Assembly: GCF_031755915.1 (NCBI RefSeq)
Contig: NC_083383.1
Span: 29,573,501-29,637,500 of the forward strand
Reading direction: 5' to 3'
Source of the DNA: Ziziphus jujuba
Lineage: Eukaryota > Streptophyta > Magnoliopsida > Rosales > Rhamnaceae
Length of the DNA: 64,000 bases
Both the position numbers and the translations under genes were made by a program. Below the pieces are notes generated by a model, which had not been told where the DNA came from, did no database searches, and saw only the letters and a program-made list of their open reading frames with translations. This document shows positions 12,301-22,217 of this stretch, piece by piece (within the stretch, counting starts at the first letter, position 1; each line of letters opens with the position of its first letter).

Positions 12301-14088
12301 TCCTCCCCCCTCTTTTCACACCAGTTTAATACCACCGTGGGTGGCACTATTCACCCACGTAGACCTCTAAGATGTCGACATGTGGCATCACTGTTCATGC
12401 ACTGTGCATAATTTGAAAATAGAATAAAATATTGCGGTAATTGGAAAACTTCGCATGTCCATAACTTTTTAACTGTACGTCCAAATTAGGCGTGCCACTA
12501 GTCTGTGGACTCGTATCGACGAGCACTTTACAACCATATATGAGTCAAAGCTCATTTCCCCATAAATAAAAAGTCAACTCCAGCACCCTTAGATAGTTTG
12601 GATCCCAACTTGTTTTGCTCATAACTTTCAAACCGTAACTCCGTTTTCAACGTGCTACTAGTCTACAAACTCGTGCCAACGTGTACTTCGTAATAGTACC
12701 TCAGTCAACCTAGAATTCCATCCGAGACAAAAAGTCAACTTTTGACCCATTCGGTCAACGTCAAAGTCAATGGTCAACCTCGGTGAAAGTTGGAAAATTT
12801 TAATTGTACTTTGGGACGGGGTGTTACAAGCTTCTTCATCTTCAATCTCTTGTTCTTCTTCTTCCCATTGTGTAAACATAACATCATTTTGTGCCCACTT
12901 TCGAATGAAATTATGTAGTATACAACAAGCTATAACTATCAAAGGTTGTCTACTTTGCTTGTAAGGTGGCATCATTTTCAAAATTCGAAACCGCGCTTTC
13001 AACACACCAAAGCAACGTTCAATAACATTTCTAAGTGAAGAATGCCTATAATTAAACAATTCTTTTGGTCCTCTTGGTTGGCGACCTCTACCATGATATT
13101 CTTGCAAATGATATATTTCACCTCGAAATGGAGGAAGAAAACCCACGGTACATGGAAATCCAGAATTAACAACATAATATTCACCTAAAAAGATACAAAA
13201 AATGAAATCATGTATGGAAATTTTTTATACAAAAAAAAATCAAATAATACAATAAATTTTTTTATGTTTACCTTCTTTATGTAATGGAAATTTATTCTCA
13301 GATTTTGTAATTGCATCAAGAAAAACTCTTGAATCATTTGCAGTGCCCTCCCAACTAGCATAAACGAAAGTAAACATCATGTTGAAATTGCATGCACATA
13401 AAACATTTTGAGTCACTATAGATTTTCTACCTCTATAGCTAACTTGCTTTTCAGCAGAAACATGTGCACTTATGTGTGTGCCACCAATTGCACTAATACA
13501 TTTCTAAAAACACCAAAATATTATAGTATTAGTTTTCAAAAAGTAACTAAGAGTAACAAAATTCATAAATTATATTTACAAAAGCAAGTATTTACCTCAA
13601 ACCATGGAAAATATTTTGGACTGTTGACAATATGTGAAGGCAATGGAGAGTTTGTATGACATATCAATTCTTTTCCAAGTCTACATATTGCTATTAGTGT
13701 CAAAGTGAAATGTCTATCCACAGTTTCAAGGGAATGTTGAAAACGATCCGCTATAAGTCTCATTCCAACATTGTGACCAATTATTATAAGAAACATAACA
13801 AGTGCTTCTTCAACTCTAACTTCTGTAGTATCTTTCAAATATTCATGTTGCTTCAAACAAGTACAAAGAGAAATAAAAGTATTTTTGTCCATTCGAAACA
13901 ACTCATAGCATGTTTTTTCATTCCCATTCAACAATTCTGTTATAAAATTTTGACCACTCAACATTGAAGTTTTTTGAGGTATTTTTTTCTAGAAAACGTT
14001 CAGTGTACTCACATACATCAAGAAACATCATAAAGTCTCGAAACTCTTCATCTGAACTAGAAGAAGAGGAACTATTTATATCATCCAT
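9368..14088 (-). pseudogene. PIF/Harbinger transposase, broken
   Basis: I rebuild four coding blocks on the minus strand: 14,088-13,596, 13,503-13,272, 13,184-12,829 and, beyond the LTR insertion, 9,455-9,368. Splice sites are GT-AG (for example GAG|GTAAAT to TTTTAG|AAATGT). The expected product is about 387 residues, a normal length for the family. The DDE nuclease parts are visible: AIGGTHI, SWEGTANDSRVF, GFPCTVGFLPPFRG and ERCFGVLKARFRIL. Three defects are seen. A one-base excess in an A-run near 13,972-13,977 breaks the frame between EKNTSK and MLSGQNF. The first catalytic aspartate (normally GAIDGTHI) is glycine. A 3.37-kb element interrupts the gene after EDEEA; the reading resumes beyond it as STSGSNNSIDLSDEAA and ends AYRNQLS. 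The protein would have cut and pasted the element. Confidence 0.88.
9456..12828 (-). mobile_element. Solo LTR-like insertion (Ty3/gypsy type), copy A
   Basis: Read on the minus strand the insert starts TGTAACACCCCGTCCCAAAG and ends GGACGGGTACTGACA, giving the TG...CA ends of LTRs. The tips are imperfect inverted repeats, as in many long plant gypsy LTRs. It is flanked by AGCT on both sides (9,452-9,455 and 12,829-12,832), a 4-base target duplication. Removing the insert plus one AGCT restores the transposase reading frame. The 3,373 bases contain no retroviral domain; a GC-rich segment lies at 11,560-12,340. The simplest reading is a solo LTR left by recombination. Tekay/Del-type chromoviruses have LTRs of this size, but the lineage is inferred only from size and tip sequence. 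Confidence 0.75.
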
Positions 14089-14373
14089 AGATGAGTTTTA
14101 CCTATTGTCCTTCCTGCATATAATATTAAAATATAAATATATATTAAGACGAAAGAATTAAAAGATCTCAACTTCTAAAACAATTTAACCATCCAATAAT
14201 CAAGCACACCATTAACCAATTGTAGGCAAACATAGCATTCATTTGAACATATCATCTAAACATATAAAGTCTAAAAATCCAAACATATAAAACATACAAA
14301 AATCTAAAAAATCCAAACATATTATTCCACAAACATTAAACCGACAAAATTAAATCCTAATATATCAAACTAG
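14089..14373 (-). other. Spacer between the two Harbinger genes
   Basis: This is a 285-base AT-rich interval, rich in 'aaacatataa' type sequence, separating the stop of the Myb-like gene from the transposase start. No coding frame is visible. Confidence 0.5.
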
Positions 14374-15360
14374 CTAAAGACTATCTAACCAAGCCTTCTT
14401 CCTAGGCGAAGACATATGGATAAATATCTCTCTCCAATCTACCTCTCTCAACTTTTCTACTGCTTTAAGATAAGTATAATTGTCAACTCCATCTATTGCT
14501 TCAAGAAGGCTCACACATGTGGCAATGGAACAATCTTTTGCATTACCAATACTATTATCATCCACACTATAGGAACTTTTATATCTTTTTTCCTTAGCTT
14601 TAGCAACTTCTGTCTTTGCCCTTGCTGTCTCAGTCCATGCTTGGATTGCATCACTCATTTGTTGTGACCTAGTTTCCTTTTTACTTCTACATTTTGAGCT
14701 AGATGATGGAGTGCGTTTGCTCAAATTGTTTGTTAATTTATCAAGAGTAGAAAAGTGATCATCACGACTAATGTTAACATGTGCACTCTCAGACTCCAAT
14801 TCCATCTCATCATCAGTATTGGGTGGATCACTAGTAGATGCATGACGAAACACTCCAGTAGTAGTTGACTTGTTAAATATAATTCCTAATAGCTTGTAAT
14901 GCTCACATCCTTTCTTTCGAAATTGAGTTGCTTTAGGATGCACCTAAAAGAATAAATAATATATTCATCAACATATAATAATAATAATAATAATATATTG
15001 TATATCCTCAAATGAAAGTACATATACCCGTATATAGTTTTGCCACATTTCATCTGTAGCATTCACAGTATTAGTTTTAGAATCCCAACCAAATCCAGTT
15101 TGTTGCACCAGCTCACTAAACTCACGGTGCTTACTTCGAAGCCTATTGAATTTCTGCTTAATTTGCTTCACGTTGTAGTTTCTTTTAGACTTATTATTCA
15201 GAGCTTCAAGCATATTAGTCCATTCCTTTGAACTGAACTGACCATCTTTCATACCACCTTTGTTTATCAAATCTACCATAATATCTATATAAATCTTTTC
15301 ATTAGTAGCACCCCATAGAGTGGAATCATCACCACCATCATTTTCCATAGTTGACATCAT
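14374..15360 (-). CDS. Harbinger ORF1: Myb/SANT-like DNA-binding protein
   Basis: There are two exons, 15,360-15,028 and 14,943-14,374, joined by CGG|GTATAT and TTTTAG|GTGCAT, giving 300 residues with no stop. Residues about 15-115 form the Myb/SANT-like domain of transposon ORF1 proteins (Myb_DNA-bind_3 type): LWGATNEKIYIDIMVDLINK, then FSSKEWTNML and IKQKFNRLRSKHREF, followed by VHPKATQFRKKG and HYKLLGIIF. The middle is serine-rich and acidic with a basic RTPSSSSKCRSKK patch. A lysine/alanine-rich helix precedes the C-terminal VSLLEAIDGVDNYTYLKAVE segment. In this superfamily ORF1 binds the transposon ends and brings the transposase into the nucleus. It starts at the first ATG of the frame. 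Unlike its partner gene it is intact, so it might still make protein. A host L10-interacting-Myb-type gene is possible but less likely given the neighbour. Confidence 0.82.
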
Positions 15361-16161
15361 ACAAATATACTACAGAAAAAATAAACAGCAGAATTGAAGC
15401 AATCATCATAAACATTTCTAGGAATTTAAAAGTTTCAACAAAGGCAATCATCATAGAAAGTGAGAGAGACAAATTCCATGCTAACACAAAGACAAAACAA
15501 TCAATGAAAAGGCAAGAAAGATGATCAACGTGAACATATTGAACATGTGCAACTTTACATGATTTTTTGACCAGAATGTCGCAGCCTTACATGATTTTTG
15601 ACCTGAACGTTACAGCCACAGGCATTTTATCAAACTAATTACACACATGGAGAGTATGGAAGATTAATCTACATTCATATCTCTAGCTCTTATTTCCTAT
15701 CCATTTCTTTGCATGTCTTTGTTAGTCCATTCTATATGCAACTCTTTTTTTTCCCCCCACAAAAATGGCCCACTTCTTAATTTATTCAATCAAACTCTAT
15801 GAAAATCGAAGTTTTGCCATTTTCTACAGATTCTTTTTTTTTTTTTTTTGGGTACTGCTTATAAACATTCATCCAAACTGAATAATATATATATATATAT
15901 ATCTAAAAGAAACCCACCACAAGAAATCTCCACCTGAACATTTCACATTTGAATCTGTGTTTTATATAAAAACTATTCTCTTCTATATAGCTTTTTACCC
16001 AGATCACCAAAAAACAAAGGCATAGAAAAAAGAAATTCAATATGGCCAAAAAGTTGCTCTTTATGAATGACAATGTGAGACAGTTTGAAATATTGTCTAA
16101 ATAAATACAAGCAGCAGTTGATCTGAGGGTCAATGAAAATATACATATATGCACAACATGT

Positions 16162-16201
<40 letters not shown>

Positions 16202-17685
16202 TTAAGTCATGTTAATGAAGGTAAAGAATTTATTAAAACGTGTGTATTTTTTATTTTTTATTTTCATATCAAGGCTTTCCATGCCTTAAGGTCTAAGCGT
16301 ATTATAGTAGCCTAAAATTTGACAAATAAATATTTCAAAGACGTGGTGTATATATATAGCTGTCAATACCTTATTGCCCTGCCTCTCAGCCGCTCATTGA
16401 ACAACAACAAAAACTAAAAAAAAAAAAAAAAAAGAACCCTGACTTTATGATTAAATGAAATTCACAGTTGAATTAGACAGTTGGAAGGAAGCTTGGCAGG
16501 CTTAGCGGGCTGAGCAGCAGCAACAACAGAAGGAGCTGTCAGGTTTCTTTGGTTTTTCTTAAAATAGAAAACTCACAGTCAAAATAACCAAACAAAAAGA
16601 AAAGCAAACTCATTATGTTTTTTTTTTTTTTCGTGTACTCAATTAAAGTAGGTAGAAAAATAGAATTTTTCGAAAAGGAAAGGTTTGCACCCACTTTCGG
16701 GGTTGTGAGCAAAGCATAAGAACAAAGGATGCTTTCATTTATGAAATTTCAATGAAGCTACCACAAACCAAAACACACAGAACATCTGTCTGACTTTTCA
16801 ACATCAAAGCATTTGCATGAAATTCAATCGCACATGATCTGAAAATTCTACCAAGTTTCATAGAAGTTAAAAGAGTACAAAAAGAATGTTAGATACTCTA
16901 TGTTTATAGAAAACTGAGTTTTTCTTTCATTCGTTTAGATATAGTTATTCTTCAACATATCATATTCAGGACTTAAAATTGAATTTGATAACTGGGCACC
17001 ACCCTTTACATCTCAAGAGCACATGGTCTGAAAATTCTACCAAGTTTCACAGAAGTGTGGAGGAGGAGGAGGAGCTAGCTTCTGAGCAAGTTGGGTTGAA
17101 TTTGAGCTCCATTTTTTTTTTAAAAAAAAATTTAGGAATGGCAAGCCCGACAAAGGGAAAAGACAGAAGTTTCATCAAAGATGTCGGAAGGAAGAAGAAG
17201 AAGAAGAAAGACAGGTTTCAGAGTATCATGGAATTGGTATGAGACTTAAAGGCTAACCAAGAAAAATTCACAATCAATAATAAGCAATTAAACCCCAATC
17301 CAACAAAACTACAAACACAATTTATCAACAGAAATACACAGAATCCAATCAATATATCAGTATAATAGTATAGAATGTTGAAAGATTTGAGAAGAGGCTG
17401 GCTATTCGACATCTGATCGATGAAGCTTAGCTAGTGTGAGTGGGTTGAAGAGCGGTGAACATTTTGAAGGCCAGTGAAGGAGCGGGTTGAGCGGCGAAGG
17501 TGAGAGAACAATAGAGAGGCGAAGGTGAGAGAACAGGTGGAAACATCTTTTTGATGTTTTCCCAATTTTTTTTTTTAATTTGTTTTTAGAAACAAATGGC
17601 TAAACAGGTACCTTGTTGTTTTGGAAACAAATTTCTGTTTTCAAGAACATAAAACTGTTTTGAAAACAACTAGCCAAATAGGCCC
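15361..17685 (-). other. Upstream part of the Harbinger element
   Basis: This is the 2.3 kb between the Myb-like gene and the right terminus. It holds a 32/31-base tandem pair at 15,555-15,617 (starting ttacatgatttttt), a long (TA)n at 16,162-16,198 and poly-T/poly-A tracts. A 36-base repeat (catgatctgaaaattctacc ...) occurs at 16,832-16,867 and 17,022-17,057. A near-tandem 'gcgaaggtgagagaaca' pair lies near 17,494-17,536. No gene is supported. The part near 17,400-17,550 could be the transposon promoter and leader. Confidence 0.5.
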
Positions 17686-18797
17686 TTGGTGTCTACTCTA
17701 ATTAACTATCTATAATATAACCAAAAAAAAAATTGCATTATATATATATATAGTTTTGTATCTTTAACATTATATAATGGTGCCCAGAAGAATTTTTGTG
17801 GGTCCATCATTAAGAGTAAATGATTTACAAATTGAGTTCAACCTATTTAATACTGGCTAACAAAATTTGATGTGCTTTTTGTTTTTCATTTTTTTTCTTC
17901 TCTACATTTTTTTTTTCGTGAAAAGGTTTTCCTACCCAAATTAATGGTGTATTTATTTTCTGCTCATGCAGTTCCAGGACTCGTATTGCTTATTTGGACC
18001 TCAAATATGCCTCCAAAGAGACAAATATTTTTTACTAACGAATAATGCAGGCACCTAATTGTATCCCTACTATCATGATTTTTCATTTTCATTTTTTTTT
18101 CTTTTTCTTTTTTTTTTATTGTTATTATTATTATTCAAACAATATATATCTATAGACAGAGAATAAGCTTTTGTTTGGAATTGCAATCAAGATGCGAGCT
18201 AGAGCTTTACAAATAAAGTAAAGAAGTGAGAAAATAAGATTAATGAAACAATGTGAAACATTTTCTTTTCCAAATAAAATCCACCAGGACTTGAAATAGT
18301 GAAAACAAAAAGTGCAACTTTAGAAAAAGTCAAAAAACACAAATTTTGTCTATTTGGAAGAAACATGTTGTTCCTTAATAATGACTAGTAGAATGTTGCC
18401 TGGTTTTCCAAAAGCATACGAAGTAGCAAAAAATTAATTAAGTTCTATTAATGAGAGCTTAACTAAAACCACTCGTTATCATGTCCATGATATAACAAAG
18501 CTAGTTTAATATTGAATCCACTTGACATATCCATTTGACCATAACCTAGATGTTGAAGAAGCTATAGGGAGATCTATACGAGCACATTGAAAATTGAAAA
18601 GTTACTTTTGAAGAGCGACACATAAGGAATTTACTATTATTATAGATGACAGATGCGAAAAAGAACATTAGAGATACATTGGGCACAATTTCAAAGAATT
18701 TAGTATGTCAATTTTCTATTGAATTATACCCAGGGAGTAAAAGTCAATATTATTATTGTAGATGTAGATGTTGAAGTGTATTGAAATATTATATTTA

Positions 18798-18838
<41 letters not shown>
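17686..18838. other. Non-coding stretch right of the Harbinger element
   Basis: 17,930-18,170 is a diverged copy of 7,360-7,540 (for example acccaaattaatggtgtatt, then cttatttggacctcaaatat). A (TC)n(TA)n compound microsatellite lies at 18,800-18,842. No open frame resembles a gene. Confidence 0.5.
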
Positions 18839-18842
<4 letters not shown>

Positions 18843-19813
18843 ACATTTTAATTCAAGAAAACGTTGCAAATTTAAAATTTTGATCAAATTTGACTGGGTT
18901 AATCAAGATTGACTGAGTGGATATCGCAGTTAACCTTTTAGCATAGCCAGAGTTTCATATTGATCAAGATATCATTATGAAATATGCATCATTCCAAGTT
19001 TATAGACTAATGGCATGTTAATATTGTCGCTGAGATTAAAAATTTATGATCAAAATAATGTACGGTCTGGACTGATTATACGAGATCGAGGTTGACTTTT
19101 TATTTATATAGTTATGGTTTTAACTTACGTACCATTTTATCATTCTCGTTGATACAAGTTCGTGAACTAATGACACACTTAATTTGGATCTACAATTAAA
19201 AAGTTATGAATATGTGAAGTTGTAATTATTTTTCTAAAATTGATTTTATCGAGTAATTTTTATCGAAAAAGCTAGAGTTTGAAAATACCCTTAACCGGTG
19301 CCATATGTCACCAATCTATAGGTGACATTTGGCTAACCTCTTTTTCTTTTCTTTTTCTTTTTCTCATTCTTTTTCCTCCTCCATGACAGCCACTTCCCCT
19401 CTCTTCTTCTTTTTGTTGGGTTCAGCTGGAATTGATCATTTTCAACCACCCAACTTCGACACACGTTGCTTGCCATACAAGCCAAGTCACCATCGACCTC
19501 GGCTGGCTAGTGGCCCAACTAGATCGGGCTTCTAAAGCCAGCGACAACCATTTTTCATTTAACCTAACCTAAACCATATCTCTATCCCCCTATTTTAGAC
19601 CCCCTAATTCTGAATTTGGTCTCTATTTTTTCAAATTCTTAGTCATTTGAAAGATACGATAATTTGAAATTTGGCCAAAACTTTCAGGCCATTGGTGACG
19701 AGTTTGGATAATTTAAGGTATCTGACGAAACTTGCGGCTAACCCTACAATAGAACAAGGATGAGCAAATATCAGTAATGTGAGTGGTATATTTTTTAATT
19801 ATATTTTAGGGTG

Positions 19814-19869
<56 letters not shown>

Positions 19870-22217
19870 GTATATATATATATATATATATTCATTTTTG
19901 TATTTGGATTTAACATATTATTTAACAAATTATTATTGACTAGATAATTTATAAATTTTCAAAAAAACTTAGATGCTTGTGCTTACTTAAAATAATTTTA
20001 TTCATTGATATATTTATTTTAAATACAAATTTATAATTTTGTGAATTTGAATGATTGGTTTAGACTTATATAAGTTTATCCAAGTATCTACTTATTCGCA
20101 GATTTATAGGCTTGGGGAATTTATAATGTCAAAGGAGCATTTTAATATGTTATGGTTTTTCTTGCTCGGTTTATTAAAGTGCATTGATGGAATTGGTGTT
20201 TATTAAATGTATTTTCATATATTTTTATAAATATATTTATTATCTATAATAGTGAATATTTTGTGAGATTGGATTGAAAGAGGTTTTGTTTTTTTTTTCC
20301 CTAAAGTAATTTGGGCATAATTTAAATGTTAAATTAGTTATTTGTGTTGATTGTAGAATTAAAAAGATATTATTTATACAGTTTCTTTTTAAATGCTTTA
20401 GTGCTTAATTTTTTTTATTATAAACTATGTTTGAATTGTGAAATCATTTATTATTAATTTTGGTTTTGTCAAAATAATCATATTATTAAAACATGTCTAC
20501 TTGTGTGTGTGTGTGTGTGTGTGTGTATAATTAAATACATGTACATAACTTTGTAAGATAATTTATTTATTTATTTATTTAATGAAGTGTTGATTTAAAA
20601 GAATTGAGAGTTATAAAATTATCTAATCTTAAAATAATGTTAATGCGATATAATTAATTAAAATTATATTTTGGATTTCAAAATTTTTTATTTTTGATTA
20701 TTGATTTTATGAAATTTGTAAAATTAATCATTATGTTTAAATCTTTATTTTTTTATTTGTTTATTATTCAATTATTTATTTATCTACTTATTTATTTATT
20801 ATTTAAAATATTTATTTTTATTTTAAAATATAATTATGAAAAATTGATGCTATTGTATGTATATGTTTATACATGATTAGTTGGTTTATAAATGCATCAT
20901 TCAATACCGGTATTCTTGATATACATGTGATTGATTTTAGTGTGCATATTATAGTCATTTGTCCTTTGTGAGTCGTGGTAAGCGACAATAGACATATATT
21001 TTTCAGTTGTGGCAGTAGCACCCTCTCCATGATTGAAGAATAGCACTTTTAGTCATTCCTATGGGAGCTAAGGTGAGAGAGGGTGTGCAGGTATATTGCA
21101 ATGCGAGTATTAGTCGCCCTCCCCATCGTCGAATGATTTTAAGTTATTTAGGACCAATGCCTTTAGGATGCTAAAGAGGGTGCATGCAGGTTCTCTTCTT
21201 TCTCACCTTCTATCAAGTAGTGTTTTGAACGCCAAGCATCAGTTGATGGCACTGGGATATCATATGGTGCATCAAGTGTCTTTTCAATATATCTGGTAAT
21301 CAGGCATACCATACAATACCGTGGTAATGATCTGGTTATATCAATAGACGATTAGGTATAGACTAGGCCTATGACTAGTTTATTATTGTATTTTTGCTGT
21401 CTAAGATCAATTGATTTGATGGACATGATAAGCAACTACCAATGCTCGTACTACTAGTAGTATATTTACGAGCAGGTGATATTCTAGGACTATGTAATGG
21501 TACATAATATGGTACATCACTGCGTGTATAACCTAGTTAAGTAGTAAGGAAGTCATGTAGTACCGACAATAAAAATCCAAGTCAACCATTGGGCAAATAT
21601 ATCAACTATTGAGCAGGTATATTAGCGTATGGACATGTTCTTTAGAACCTTCAAGGGTCTGCATATATATATATATATATATATTCATATTTATGTCTGT
21701 GTGTGTATATATATATATATATGTAGAAACTATGTATTTATGTTAGTTTTGGATGGTGATGATGTTAATGGAATCATTGTTACGATTTTAGCTATTCAAT
21801 TTTAAACTATTATTTTATATGTTTATTTTGATATAATTTATTTAAGAATATCTTATAATTTATTGTTTCTTAATCGCATAAACTCGTACGTTTATATTTT
21901 GTATATGTTGAAATGTGGGTTATATGGTTTATAGTCTAGGACCCAGATTGTCTTTATCATAGTCATTATAATTATTATGAATATTATTATAGTTGTATCC
22001 CTTATTACTAGATATATTTTGTAGACTTGGGATGGTCTGTGCTGGTATAATTATAAAGTGCTATAAATTTATGGAATTATAGTAAGTGGAAGGTGCGGAT
22101 GACTATGAATTTATAGAAGCGAGTTTCCAATATTGAGTTAAAACATGGGAAAAAGTCAAAGCCATCTCAAGGGTTTTGATAGAAAACTCTAGGAGAGGTC
22201 CTAACACGGTATTTATG
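18839..22217 (+). mobile_element. Diverged LTR-like element, copy B (inverted relative of 9,456-12,828)
   Basis: It is colinear with copy A read in the opposite direction. It starts tataacattttaattcaag against TGTAACACCCCGTCCCAAAG. At 19,140-19,215 the complement reads ATAACTTTTTAATTGTAGAT, CCAAATTAAGTGTGTC and AACTTGTATCAACGAG, against ataactttttaactgtacgt, ccaaattaggcgtgcc and gactcgtatcgacgag in copy A. Matches continue at 21,230-21,280 (catcagttgatggcactggg ... gtgcatcaagt) and 22,080-22,180 (agtggaaggtgcggatgact). Its length (3,379) nearly equals that of copy A. It is much older, with a 77-base (TA)n tract at 19,816-19,892 and (GT)n at 20,502-20,527. No internal retroelement domain was found. 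Confidence 0.6.

Larger units (their letters stand above)
8711..17685 (-). mobile_element. PIF/Harbinger DNA transposon (two-gene, inactivated)
   Basis: The element carries the two genes of this superfamily on the minus strand: a Myb/SANT-like DNA-binding gene (14,374-15,360) and a DDE transposase gene (9,368-14,088). The right end is clear: the minus strand from 17,685 reads GGGCCTATTTGGCTAGTTGT followed by several 'gttttcaaaacag' subrepeats, the usual PIF/Harbinger terminus. The left end is tentative: 8,711 onwards (gcgtctggccattaatgttt, then aaaaatagttt) is only similar. No clean 3-base target duplication is visible. A 3.37-kb LTR-type element (9,456-12,828) is nested inside the transposase gene, so the transposon itself would be about 5.6 kb. 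Confidence 0.7.

Noticed and set aside
11562..12411. Several overlapping open frames on both strands, up to 209 residues, proline- and arginine-rich
   Set aside because: They lie in the GC-rich part of LTR-like copy A, overlap each other in several frames and match no family; GC-rich sequence lacks stops by chance.
16979..17242. 87-residue open frame rich in glutamate and lysine
   Set aside because: Built from GAG and AAG simple repeats and poly-A; it lies in the upstream part of the Harbinger element.
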